A DNA stretch of 64,000 nt, taken from assembly GCF_003591515.1 (NCBI RefSeq), contig NZ_QZCG01000019.1:1-64000 (forward strand). The letters run 5' to 3'. A program made the translations under genes and the position numbers. Source of the DNA: Paracoccus onubensis (GTDB taxonomy: Bacteria > Pseudomonadota > Alphaproteobacteria > Rhodobacterales > Rhodobacteraceae). The stretch's first letter is position 1. Every line of letters starts with the position of its first letter. Below the pieces are notes generated by a model. It had not been told where the DNA came from, did not search any database, and worked only from the letters and a program-made list of their open reading frames with translations. Below are positions 36,693 to 44,806 of the stretch, one piece after another.

Positions 36693-38237
36693 TCACCTCC
36701 GCCCCTTCTTCTTTGTCCAAATACCTCGGGGGTCCGGGGGCAGCGCCCCCGGCCGTCTGCCCCGAAAAACAGACTTCACCATCGGGAACAGGATAAGCGC
36801 AACAGCCGCCATGATGAATCCGCAGGCGATCGGGCGTTCCAGAAAGATCATCGGATCCCCGCGCGAGATCAGCATGGCACGCCGCAGATTGGTCTCGATC
36901 AGCGGGCCAAGAACAAAGCCAAGCAGCAGCAATGCCGGGCTGAATGCGGCCAGCGACAGCGCGTAACCGACGGCTCCGATCCCGGCCACCATCGCGATAT
37001 CGAAAACCGAGCCGCGCACCGAGTAGACGCCAAGGCAGATGAACACGATAATCGCCGGATACAGCCAGCGGAACGGGATGCGCAGCATCGACACCCAGAT
37101 CCCGATCAGCGGCAGGTTCAGGATCAGCAGGAACAGGTTGCCGATCCCGAAACTGACCACCAGCCCCCAGAACATGTCGGGCCGCGCCTCCAGCATCAAC
37201 GGACCGGGCTGAATGCCGTGGATGATCAACGCGCCCAGCATCAGCGCCATGATCGGATCGCCGGGAATGCCAAGGGTCAAGGTGGGCACGAAAGCCGTGA
37301 TCGCAGCCGAGTTGTTCGCCGCCTCCGGCCCCGCGACCCCCTCGATCGCGCCCTTGCCGAATCTTTCGGGCTGGCGCGCTATGCGCTGCTCCATCGCATA
37401 GCTGAGGAAAGACGAAATCGTCGAGCCGGTCCCCGGCAAGGCACCCAGCATGCCGCCCAGCCCCGTCCCGCGCAGCACAGGCGCCACCATCCGGCGCAGA
37501 TCCTGACGTGTCGGGATCAACTGGCGCAGCGTTACCCGGTCGGGCGGGCCATGACGGTCGGCCCTGCGGATATTCGAGATCACCTCGGCCACGCCGAAAA
37601 GACCCATCGCCAAAGCCACCAGATTGATGCCGTCGATCAACTCGGTCCGGCCGAATGTCAGTCTCTGCGCTCCCGAATTCACATCCGTCCCGACACAACC
37701 AAGGATCAGGCCAAGAACCACCATCGCAAAGCTTTTGGCCGGATGTTTCGATCCGATGGTCGAGGCCGCGACCAGTCCCATGATCATCATCGCGGCATAA
37801 TCCGCCGCGCCGAACTCGGTCGCGACAGCGGACAGCCAGCCGGCAAGCACCACCAGCACCACGATCCCCAGCATCGAGCCCGCAAAGGACGAGATCATCG
37901 CCGTGAACAGCGCCACCCCGCCCCGGCCCTGCTGCGCCATCGGATAACCGTCCAGCGCCGTCACCACCGATTGCGGCGTGCCGGGAAGGCGCAGCAGGAT
38001 CGAGGCGACCGCGCCGCCATATTGCGCGCCGTAATAAACCCCGGCCAGCATGACCAGAGCGGCTTCGGACGAAATGTAATAGGTCAGCGGCAATAACAGC
38101 GTGATCGCCGCCATTGCGCCGATCCCCGGCAAGACTCCGACAAAGGTTCCCAGCAATGCGCCGAACAGGCTGTAGATCAGCACTTCCGGCTGCAGGGCGA
38201 CGGTGAAACCGTGGGCGAGTCCTTCCAATGTCGTCAT
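36693..38237 (-). CDS. tctA: TctA, tripartite tricarboxylate transporter large permease
   Basis: This 514-residue permease has about 10-12 membrane segments and the family motifs GVLPGIGAMAAITLLLPLTY near the start and LTLGIPGDPIMALMLGAL in the middle. The last roughly 20 codons (36695-36752 region) are encoded by repeat copy C, producing a basic tail with PPDPRGIWTKKKG, so the native stop has probably been replaced. ATG 38237 is 16 bases after tctB. It works with TctB and TctC to import organic acids such as citrate. Confidence 0.93.
   Translation of the reverse strand: MTTLEGLAHGFTVALQPEVLIYSLFGALLGTFVGVLPGIGAMAAITLLLPLTYYISSEAALVMLAGVYYGAQYGGAVASILLRLPGTPQSVVTALDGYPMAQQGRGGVALFTAMISSFAGSMLGIVVLVVLAGWLSAVATEFGAADYAAMMIMGLVAASTIGSKHPAKSFAMVVLGLILGCVGTDVNSGAQRLTFGRTELIDGINLVALAMGLFGVAEVISNIRRADRHGPPDRVTLRQLIPTRQDLRRMVAPVLRGTGLGGMLGALPGTGSTISSFLSYAMEQRIARQPERFGKGAIEGVAGPEAANNSAAITAFVPTLTLGIPGDPIMALMLGALIIHGIQPGPLMLEARPDMFWGLVVSFGIGNLFLLILNLPLIGIWVSMLRIPFRWLYPAIIVFICLGVYSVRGSVFDIAMVAGIGAVGYALSLAAFSPALLLLGFVLGPLIETNLRRAMLISRGDPMIFLERPIACGFIMAAVALILFPMVKSVFRGRRPGALPPDPRGIWTKKKGRR
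36705..36752 (-). repeat. GC-hairpin repeat, copy C, inside the tctA 3' end
   Basis: The core (36705-36730) and the stem CCGGGGGC/GCCCCCGG (36734-36741, 36745-36752) match copies A and B. Here the repeat is translated: it encodes the C-terminal tail of TctA, with the stop at 36693-36695 just beyond it. It is in tctA orientation, between convergent genes. Confidence 0.85.
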
Positions 38238-38253
38238 GTCCGCCGCTCCTGAA

Positions 38254-38700
38254 TCACCGGCTCCACGGCCAGACGGGGATCGCCATTTCAAGCGCCTCGA
38301 TAAAGACCGCCCATGTCAGCCCCGCGATCACCGCCGCAAGAACCAGCCGCCAGACGATCCCGGGACGTGGCGCCACCGCGCTTGCCACGAAGGACACGGC
38401 CGCCGCCGTGACAACGATACCTACGCGATTCATCAATAACGCGAACAAAAGCAATGCAACGATGATTCCGAGCAATTCGCGCCCGGCAAAGCTGCGGGTT
38501 TCCCCTGCACGCCACAAAGCCGGGATGGCGATGACCACACCCAGCAGCGCCAGAACCGCGCCGAGCGAGACCGGAAAAAATCCCGGTCCCATCCGCCGCA
38601 GATTGCCGATATCGTAATGCGTGGCCGAATAAACGGCCACGGCGAGACCAAGCAGGGACAGAAACCCGCCCCATAGAATATCGTGATAATCGCGCTGCAT
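38254..38700 (-). CDS. tctB: TctB, tripartite tricarboxylate transporter small permease
   Basis: This 148-residue protein has four hydrophobic segments. A GFLSLLGLAVAVYSATHYDIG start and MGPGFFPVSLGAVLALLGV are typical of TctB. It completes the membrane part of the TTT transporter. It lies nine bases after tctC's stop and 16 before tctA's start. Confidence 0.9.
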   Translation of the reverse strand: MQRDYHDILWGGFLSLLGLAVAVYSATHYDIGNLRRMGPGFFPVSLGAVLALLGVVIAIPALWRAGETRSFAGRELLGIIVALLLFALLMNRVGIVVTAAAVSFVASAVAPRPGIVWRLVLAAVIAGLTWAVFIEALEMAIPVWPWSR

Positions 38701-38709
38701 TCCCGCCGC

Positions 38710-39696
38710 TTACTCTGCCGCTGCTTCGGTCTTGTCGATCACGGCACCCCATAGCTCGGTATCCTCGACGATACGTTGCGCAAGAAGATCGGGCGCACCG
38801 CCTTCGGCCTTCCATCCGATGGCCAGAAGTTTCTCCTGAATCTCCTTGTCGCCCAGAATCGCGGTGATTTCGGTGTTCAGCCGCTCGATGATCGCCGGAT
38901 CCGTTCCGGCGGGCGCGATGAATGCGTCCCACAGCTCGGCGCGGAAATTGTCAGGCAATCCGGCCTGACCGGCCAGCACCGGAACATCGGGCACCTGCGG
39001 GAACGGCTCGGCCGAGGTGACGCCAAGCATCTTCATCTTCCCCGCCTCGACATGCGGCAGGGCGGCCGAGGGGGCCATGAAGCCGGAATCGATCTCGCCG
39101 CCAAGGATCGAGGTCGTGACCTCGGCATAGCTTTGGAAAGGGATATGGAACAACTCGATCCCCGCCTCGCTGGCAAAGAGTTCCGCGGTCAGATGCGCCC
39201 CCGATCCCTGCCCGACCGAGCCATAGCTGATCTCGCCGGGGCGGGCCTTGGCGTCCTCGATGAAGCTGGCGGCGTCATCGGCGGCGAAATCGCTGGACAC
39301 GGCCAGCACCAGAGGAGTCGTCGCAATCAGGGAAACCGGCGCGATATCCGTCACCGCGTCATAGCCAATATCCGCAATCATCCGTTGCGCCGTGGTCAAC
39401 GGACCGTTGATCGTCACGCCGAAACTGTGGCCATCGGATTGCGCCAACATCTGCTGCACGCCGATCACGCCACCCGCGCCGGGTTTGTTCTCGATCACGA
39501 CGGGCTGGCCCAGTGCCTCGGCCAGCGGTTCCGCGATCATCCGGGCAATCGTGTCGGGCGATGATCCGGCAGGAAACCCGACATAGACATGCAGCGGCCC
39601 CGTCGGCCATTCCTGCGCCAGAACCGGCGTAGCGGCGGTCAGGGCGATCGCGATGGCAGCGGCAGAAAATCCCCGTCGGCTGATATGAGTGATCAT
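38710..39696 (-). CDS. tctC: TctC/Bug-type periplasmic substrate-binding protein
   Basis: This 328-residue protein of the Bug family has a signal peptide (about 1-27, with an RR pair at 7-8). The mature part has VGFPAGSSPDTIARMIAEPL, IENKPGAGG and YGSVGQGSGAHLTAELF, typical of Bug proteins that bind carboxylates through a water network. It is the first gene of tctCBA. The ligand is unknown. Confidence 0.93.
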   Translation of the reverse strand: MITHISRRGFSAAAIAIALTAATPVLAQEWPTGPLHVYVGFPAGSSPDTIARMIAEPLAEALGQPVVIENKPGAGGVIGVQQMLAQSDGHSFGVTINGPLTTAQRMIADIGYDAVTDIAPVSLIATTPLVLAVSSDFAADDAASFIEDAKARPGEISYGSVGQGSGAHLTAELFASEAGIELFHIPFQSYAEVTTSILGGEIDSGFMAPSAALPHVEAGKMKMLGVTSAEPFPQVPDVPVLAGQAGLPDNFRAELWDAFIAPAGTDPAIIERLNTEITAILGDKEIQEKLLAIGWKAEGGAPDLLAQRIVEDTELWGAVIDKTEAAAE

Positions 39697-39880
39697 GGTC
39701 CGGTTTCCTTGTTGTTCCTTGTATGTCTTGTCCCGTCTTTGCCTGGCAGCGTCAATGTTTCACGGGTCCGGTTGCGCAGATCGACGCGGAAAATCCGGGC
39801 GTTGACAGGATATAGTAGCGTCACGGGGAATGATTTGTTATCGACCCGAAAGGATATCCGATTGGTCAGGCGTCGTAATT

Positions 39881-40495
39881 GTGACTGATTTTCATTGCCC
39901 GAATTGCGGAACACCGGTGAATGAGCTGGCGCGATATGCGCGGATGACCGTCTGCGAAGCCTGCGATACCGCAATCCTGATCGAAGACGACGCAGTCCGC
40001 GCAGCAGGCGTCAAAGGCGTCATGCATGACACGGTTTCGCTGTTCGACATCGGCGATACCGTGAAGGCGGGCGGTCAGGTGATCACGCTGGGCGGCAAGG
40101 CGCGGTTTTCCTATGGCCGGGGCTTCTGGGACGAGTTCTGGGGCGTGGATGAGAAAAACGCCCCGGTCTGGGTGTCACTGGACGAAGGCGACGTGGCCAT
40201 CCAGCGCGAACTTGACGACCGAAGCCTGTCCAGCGCCGTCCAGAAGGCCCGGATCGGTGATGCGATCCGCATGGGCGGAACTGAATATGTCATCACAGAA
40301 ATCGAGCAGGCGGAATGCGTGGCCCTGCGCGGTGTTTTCGATCATGAATTGAAAGTGGGCGAAACCTATAATTTCTTTAACGCATCCGGGCGAGGCAGCG
40401 CGATTTTGTCCTATGAATATTGGGATGGTGGCGCACAGCTATATCTTGGCGACTGGTTCAACCCCTTTGATATCGTCGTGGAACCCGCTTCATGA
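39881..40495 (+). CDS. DUF4178 protein, first copy
   Basis: This 204-residue soluble protein has an N-terminal zinc-ribbon-like motif (CPNC at 6-9, VCEAC further on). A DUF4178 beta domain follows, with IGDTVKAGGQVITLGGKARF and YLGDWFNPFDIVVEP. DUF4178 has no established biochemical function. GTG 39881 was chosen to start at the zinc ribbon; its SD is weak. The stop overlaps the start of the second DUF4178 gene (ATGA). It is the first gene of the polyamine-linked cluster. Confidence 0.75.
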   Translation: MTDFHCPNCGTPVNELARYARMTVCEACDTAILIEDDAVRAAGVKGVMHDTVSLFDIGDTVKAGGQVITLGGKARFSYGRGFWDEFWGVDEKNAPVWVSLDEGDVAIQRELDDRSLSSAVQKARIGDAIRMGGTEYVITEIEQAECVALRGVFDHELKVGETYNFFNASGRGSAILSYEYWDGGAQLYLGDWFNPFDIVVEPAS

Positions 40496-41808
40496 CGCTT
40501 TCCGCCGAACTCAGGTCGATCGACTGCACCTCTTGCGGTGCGGGGCTGAACGTCCTTGGCGGCGGGCGCGTGACCACGCATGTCTGCCCCTATTGCGGCA
40601 CGTTGCTGGACGCGAATGACGATTACCGCGCCTTGAAATCCTTCGGCGAATTGCAGCGCCCGGCAAGCGCATTCAAACTTGGCGATCGCGGCCGGCTTTT
40701 CGGCGTCGAGTTCACCGTGATCGGCACGCTGGGATATGAGGAACACTGGAATGGCGAAGTTTGGGCATGGACCGAGCATCAGGTCTATTCCGAAACCCAT
40801 GGCTATGGCTGGCTGAATTTCGAAAACGGCCATGTCACCTTTTCCCGGCGCGTCAGGACCGATGCCTGGATCAGCACCTATCAGGTCGAGCATTCGGAAC
40901 ATCGCCCCTCGGCCAGCTGCGGGGACGAGACATACAGATATTACGAGACCACCGATGCCGTGATTTCCTTTGCGGAAGGCGAATTCACCTGGCAGCCCGA
41001 ACCGGGGCAGCGCACGCAGACAATCTCGGCCTTGGGCAATACGGGCATGCTGGATTTCTCGCAGGAGGAAACCGAGCGCGAGATCTACCTGACCACCTAT
41101 GTCCCTGCAAAGGACATCGCCGACGGTTTCGGGATCGAACTGCCGCCGCCTTTACAGAAAAATCATCCGCTGAAACCCGCCAGGACATGGGCACATCGCA
41201 AATTTGTCGGCGCCGTCTCGGGCCTGTTCGGGGCGATGCTGCTGATCCTTGGCCTGATCCTGTCGCTGAATCCCGGCGAACAGCTTGTCTCGCGGGTGTT
41301 CGACATCAATGCCGACCTGCCCGCCACAGTGGATTTCGAGATCACCAATGACCAGGGGCTGGTCGTCATCGAATTGGACAGCGATGTCGTGGACGGCTGG
41401 GCCGGCATCGATTTCCTGCTGACCGATCCCGATGGCAATCCCCGCTTCGAGATCGGCAGGACCAGCGATTACTATTCGGGCCGCGACGGCGACGGCAAGT
41501 GGACCGAAGACGGCTCTCACGCGGCAATCCGTTTCAGGCCAGGGGAAAAGACCGGCCCTTACCAGCTTGAGATCGATATCGAAGAGGCGGGATTCTGGAA
41601 GGACGGGATATCCAGAACCCTGTTGCGCTCTGAATTCCCCGAGGTCGTCCGGCAGATCTCGGTAAGCGTCAGTCAAGCGCAGACCAGCGGCGTCCCCGCG
41701 TATTTCGCCGCCGCGCTGTTCTTCGTCCTGTCATTCGTGACACTCGCGCTGCCGGCTATCCTGCACCAGCGGCGCTGGGCGGGAAGCGACTGGGACGATG
41801 AGGATTGA
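40492..41808 (+). CDS. DUF4178 membrane-anchored protein, second copy
   Basis: This 438-residue protein has an N-terminal zinc ribbon (CTSCG near 12, CPYCG near 33). A DUF4178 domain follows (SAFKLGDRGRLFGVEFTVIG, then WAWTEHQVYSETHGYGWL). Two membrane segments (about 237-255 and 400-420) flank a domain of about 140 residues that is probably periplasmic, with LDSDVVDGWAGIDFLLTDPD. It overlaps the first DUF4178 gene by four bases. Its topology suggests it links cytoplasmic and periplasmic sides of the system. Confidence 0.75.
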   Translation: MTLSAELRSIDCTSCGAGLNVLGGGRVTTHVCPYCGTLLDANDDYRALKSFGELQRPASAFKLGDRGRLFGVEFTVIGTLGYEEHWNGEVWAWTEHQVYSETHGYGWLNFENGHVTFSRRVRTDAWISTYQVEHSEHRPSASCGDETYRYYETTDAVISFAEGEFTWQPEPGQRTQTISALGNTGMLDFSQEETEREIYLTTYVPAKDIADGFGIELPPPLQKNHPLKPARTWAHRKFVGAVSGLFGAMLLILGLILSLNPGEQLVSRVFDINADLPATVDFEITNDQGLVVIELDSDVVDGWAGIDFLLTDPDGNPRFEIGRTSDYYSGRDGDGKWTEDGSHAAIRFRPGEKTGPYQLEIDIEEAGFWKDGISRTLLRSEFPEVVRQISVSVSQAQTSGVPAYFAAALFFVLSFVTLALPAILHQRRWAGSDWDDED

Positions 41809-41820
41809 GGGGCCAGATAG

Positions 41821-41994
41821 ATGAGCGTTTTCCGCATATTTTTCATCGTCTTGTGCCTGTCCGCCTTTGGCGGATCGTGGTATGTGGGGCGCCTTGGTAT
41901 CGGCGGAGAAAGTACCGACATGCCCTCAGCCGGTGCCGGATCGGTCCGGGTTGGAGGTTCCGGCGGGTATTATGCCGGAGGCAATGTGAAATGA
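41821..41994 (+). CDS. 57-residue membrane or secreted Gly/Ser-rich peptide
   Basis: This short protein is one hydrophobic N-terminal helix (about 4-22, a signal or anchor) followed by about 30 residues rich in Gly and Ser. The region includes VRVGGSGGYYAGG and ends in Asn-Val-Lys. It lies between the second DUF4178 gene (12 bases) and the DUF350 gene (21 bases), so it belongs to the same transcript. I know no family for it. Its flexible tail with a C-terminal Lys could be a modification substrate of the neighbouring enzymes; this is speculation. Confidence 0.6.
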   Translation: MSVFRIFFIVLCLSAFGGSWYVGRLGIGGESTDMPSAGAGSVRVGGSGGYYAGGNVK

Positions 41995-42015
41995 TCTTTG
42001 CAAGGGGAAGCTGAT

Positions 42016-42240
42016 ATGGACCACTTTATGGCAAGTTTCGTTCTGGATGTGATCAGCACGATCGCATTCACATTCCTTGGATGCGCCCTGATGTGGGGAG
42101 TCTGGAAGCTGATCGACCGGGCAACGCCCTTCTCGATCATCAAGGAGATCGAAGAAGATCAGAATATCGCGCTGGCGATTCTGTTCGGGTGCATCTTCCT
42201 GTCGATCGCCCTCATCATCGCAGCCGTCATCGTTTCATGA
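42016..42240 (+). CDS. DUF350 family membrane protein
   Basis: This 74-residue protein has two hydrophobic helices (about 6-28 and 50-72) joined by a short acidic loop, a half-length version of the DUF350 (YjfL) protein. DUF350 proteins are recurrent partners of polyamine- and peptide-modifying enzymes in bacterial genomes, function unknown. AGGGGAAG precedes the ATG. Its stop overlaps the start of the spermidine-synthase-like gene (ATGA), fixing the operon. Confidence 0.7.
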   Translation: MDHFMASFVLDVISTIAFTFLGCALMWGVWKLIDRATPFSIIKEIEEDQNIALAILFGCIFLSIALIIAAVIVS

Positions 42241-43778
42241 CGGCGGGTTCGCGGCCGGCGCATCGAGATGTCTGGCTGCTGATCGCGACATTCCTGATCG
42301 CCGTCGCGGGGCTGGTCTATGAATTGATCGCCGCAACGGCATCCAGCTATCTTCTGGGCGATTCCGTCCGCCAGTTCTCGCTTGTCATCGGTGTGTTCCT
42401 GTCCTCCATGGGCGTCGGCGCATGGCTGTCGCGCTTTGTCGAACAACCGGTTTCCGGCTTTATCTGGGTGCAGATCCTCATCGCGGTGGTCGGCGGCTTC
42501 ATGGCTCCGGCGCTGTTCTATGCCTATGCCTATCTTTCGGCAGTCGGCCCGGTGCTGTTCGGCCTGCTTGCGGCGGTGGGTGTTTTGTCGGGCATGGAAA
42601 TCCCGCTGATCGCACGGGTTCTCGAACGTGTGGGCGCGGCGCGGTTCCGTTTCGAGAACGTGCTGAGCGTGGATTATGCCGGCGCCCTGATCGCTTCGCT
42701 GGCCTTTCCCTTGCTGATCGTTCCCCATCTGGGCCTGATGTCCGCCAGCCTTGTTTTCGGCGCATTGAACCTGCTGGTCGCCGGAATCTCGCTTTGGCTG
42801 TTTCGCGATGAAAGCAGCGGGCGGCAGCGTGCCGCATGGCTGATTGCGCTGGTCCTGACCTGTACGGCATTGATCCAGTCCGAGAAACTTCTGTCGGTTA
42901 CCGAGGCGCAATTGTTCGAGGATGACGTCATTTTCAGCGAAGCGACGCCCTATCAGAACATCACCCTGACGCAGTTCCGCGACCGGACACGGCTTTATCT
43001 GGATTATTCGCTGCAATTCGATTCGCTCGATGAATATCGATATCACGAAATGCTGGTGCATCCGGCCATCGGCATGGCTCCGCGCCGCGAGGATATCCTG
43101 ATATTGGGCGGCGGCGACGGCATGGCCGCGCGCGAGGTTCTTCGCCATGACGAGGTGAAGAATGTCACGCTGGTCGATCTGGACTCCCGCGTGACAGAGC
43201 TGTTCCGCGACCATCCCCAGCTTGCGCCGCTGAACGATCATTCGCTTTCCGACGACCGGTTGAAGATCGTAAACGAAGATGCGTGGCAATTCGTCGAAAA
43301 TGACGATGGGGCCTATGATGTCATCATTCTGGACCTGCCCGATCCCAAGAACCTGACGCTGTCCAAACTCTATTCGGCAGAGTTCTACGCGCTGCTGATG
43401 GAAAGGACGACGGCGCAATCGGTCATCGTCACCCAGTCCGGCGCGCCGCTGTTTGCCCGCGAAGCCTTCTGGTCGATCGTCACCACATGGGACGAGACCC
43501 GCAACCCGTTCGATCTGTCTGCGCCGCTTTCCGTTCTGCCGTACCACGCCTATGTGCCCAGTTTCGGAGAATGGGGCTTCGTGATGGCGTCACCCATGCG
43601 CTTGCGGGATCGCATGCCTGACTTGCCCGATGGGCTGCGATATCTGGATTCCGGACAATGGAGCGCCGCCACGCGCTTCCCGCCCGACATGGCCCGCCTC
43701 GAGGTCGAGGCGAACCATATACAGACCCATGTTCTGGCAGATTATTATATGGATGGCTGGGAAAAATGGTTCGAGTGA
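42237..43778 (+). CDS. Membrane-anchored spermidine-synthase-like protein
   Basis: This 513-residue protein has about seven membrane segments (roughly 15-220) followed by a spermidine-synthase-type Rossmann domain: ILILGGGDGMAAREVLRH near 282 (decarboxylated-AdoMet site), VDLDSRVTEL and VIILDLPDPKNLTLSKLYS, which carries the catalytic-loop Asp. It should transfer an aminopropyl group, perhaps at the membrane. The partner AdoMet decarboxylase is encoded convergently just downstream. The acceptor is unknown. Confidence 0.85.
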   Translation: MTAGSRPAHRDVWLLIATFLIAVAGLVYELIAATASSYLLGDSVRQFSLVIGVFLSSMGVGAWLSRFVEQPVSGFIWVQILIAVVGGFMAPALFYAYAYLSAVGPVLFGLLAAVGVLSGMEIPLIARVLERVGAARFRFENVLSVDYAGALIASLAFPLLIVPHLGLMSASLVFGALNLLVAGISLWLFRDESSGRQRAAWLIALVLTCTALIQSEKLLSVTEAQLFEDDVIFSEATPYQNITLTQFRDRTRLYLDYSLQFDSLDEYRYHEMLVHPAIGMAPRREDILILGGGDGMAAREVLRHDEVKNVTLVDLDSRVTELFRDHPQLAPLNDHSLSDDRLKIVNEDAWQFVENDDGAYDVIILDLPDPKNLTLSKLYSAEFYALLMERTTAQSVIVTQSGAPLFAREAFWSIVTTWDETRNPFDLSAPLSVLPYHAYVPSFGEWGFVMASPMRLRDRMPDLPDGLRYLDSGQWSAATRFPPDMARLEVEANHIQTHVLADYYMDGWEKWFE

Positions 43779-44125
43779 CCGCGCATCACCCGCCGTGTTT
43801 CCACATGCCGGGGCGCAAGCGATTGCTTCAGCATCCCCGCCGCCTTGTCGGGATTCGCGTCTCCGCACATGAAGATATCGATGGCCGCAAAGCCCCGCTC
43901 GGGCCAGGTGTGGATCGAGATATGCGACTCGGCCAGAAGCAGCACGCCGGTCACGCCGTTGCCGCCGCCGAAATGATGAAACGAGCCCGACAAAACGGTC
44001 GCCCCGGCAGCCGCGGCGGCAGCGCGCAGGATGGCTTCAAGACGGGCGGGATCGTCCAGAAACCGACCGCCGAAATGGTCGATCAGAAGATGTGTTCCCG
44101 TGATATGTCGTAAGGGTTCGATCAT
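43745..44125 (-). CDS. speD: S-adenosylmethionine decarboxylase proenzyme
   Basis: This 126-residue class 1B proenzyme self-cleaves between Glu66 and Ser67 (motif ESHISIHTWPE) to give the pyruvoyl cofactor. His72 and Cys87 match the essential processing residues. It makes decarboxylated AdoMet, the aminopropyl donor for the neighbouring spermidine-synthase-like protein. The gene is on the opposite strand and its 3' end overlaps that of the synthase gene by 34 bases. Confidence 0.93.
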   Translation of the reverse strand: MIEPLRHITGTHLLIDHFGGRFLDDPARLEAILRAAAAAAGATVLSGSFHHFGGGNGVTGVLLLAESHISIHTWPERGFAAIDIFMCGDANPDKAAGMLKQSLAPRHVETRRVMRGHSNHFSQPSI

Positions 44126-44160
44126 GCGGGCAATTTTAATGCCCTGCGCCGGAAAGCGCC

Positions 44161-44215
44161 ATGCGACTTCGCATGAACCATGTGAATATGGTTAACCGGG
44201 CCAAATCCCGGTTAA
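44161..44215. promoter_or_regulatory. Three consecutive dyads upstream of speD
   Basis: ATGCGA-CT-TCGCAT (44161-44174), AACCAT-GTGAAT-ATGGTT (44176-44193) and TTAACCGGG-CCAAAT-CCCGGTTAA (44192-44215) follow one another. They lie 36-90 bases upstream of the speD start and could be operators or leader hairpins. The last stem is 9 bp and perfect, with no T-run on either side. Confidence 0.45.
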
Positions 44216-44335
44216 AGATCGGATTTTATGGATTAAGGAATGCCCGGCATCTTGCGCCGCCGATCGTTTCAATGCAGATTTAAGCCGTTCACATCTGGTT
44301 GATCGGCATAAGCCCGATAACTCTGGGGAATCGAT

Positions 44336-44806
44336 ATGGGTTTTAAAGAGGCAGTTCGCACGTGTCTGCGTGAAAAATACGTCACGTTTTCTGGCCGGGC
44401 GCCGCGCTCGGAATATTGGTGGTTCCAGCTTTTCTATTATCTGGTTCTGCTTGGCGGTATCGCACTTATCATGTTGGCGTCCGGCCTTCTTTACTCCTCG
44501 CAAGGCACCGGATTTGGAGCGGTCACGATAATCCTGTTCGTGATTGTCGGAATCGTGGTTCTCGCCCTTACATTGCCGTCGATTTCGGTCATGGTTCGCA
44601 GATTCCATGACCGGAACCTGTCCGGCTGGTGGGTTTTGGCCGTCTTTGTGGTGCCGGGCATCTTCAGCGTCATCGGAACCGAGATTCCGGGACTCATCAT
44701 CACGGTGGCATCATTCGTGATTACCGTGCTCAGGGGCACTGACGGCCCCAACAAATACGGCCCCGATCCCCTCAATCCGGAATCGAGTGCCGAAGTTTTT
44801 GCCTGA
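44336..44806 (+). CDS. DUF805 family membrane protein
   Basis: This 156-residue protein has four hydrophobic segments. The opening YVTFSGRAPRSEYWWFQLFYYL and VRRFHDRNLSGWWVL are hallmarks of DUF805, as is the ending GTDGPNKYGPDPL. The function is unknown. Its stop (44804-44806) overlaps the next gene's start by one base (TGATG), so it may be the first gene of the following MoxR-type operon. Confidence 0.88.
   Translation: MGFKEAVRTCLREKYVTFSGRAPRSEYWWFQLFYYLVLLGGIALIMLASGLLYSSQGTGFGAVTIILFVIVGIVVLALTLPSISVMVRRFHDRNLSGWWVLAVFVVPGIFSVIGTEIPGLIITVASFVITVLRGTDGPNKYGPDPLNPESSAEVFA

Noticed and set aside
36689..36752. TctA frameshift or pseudogene
   Set aside because: The frame is intact throughout; only the last codons derive from the repeat, so the gene is probably functional.
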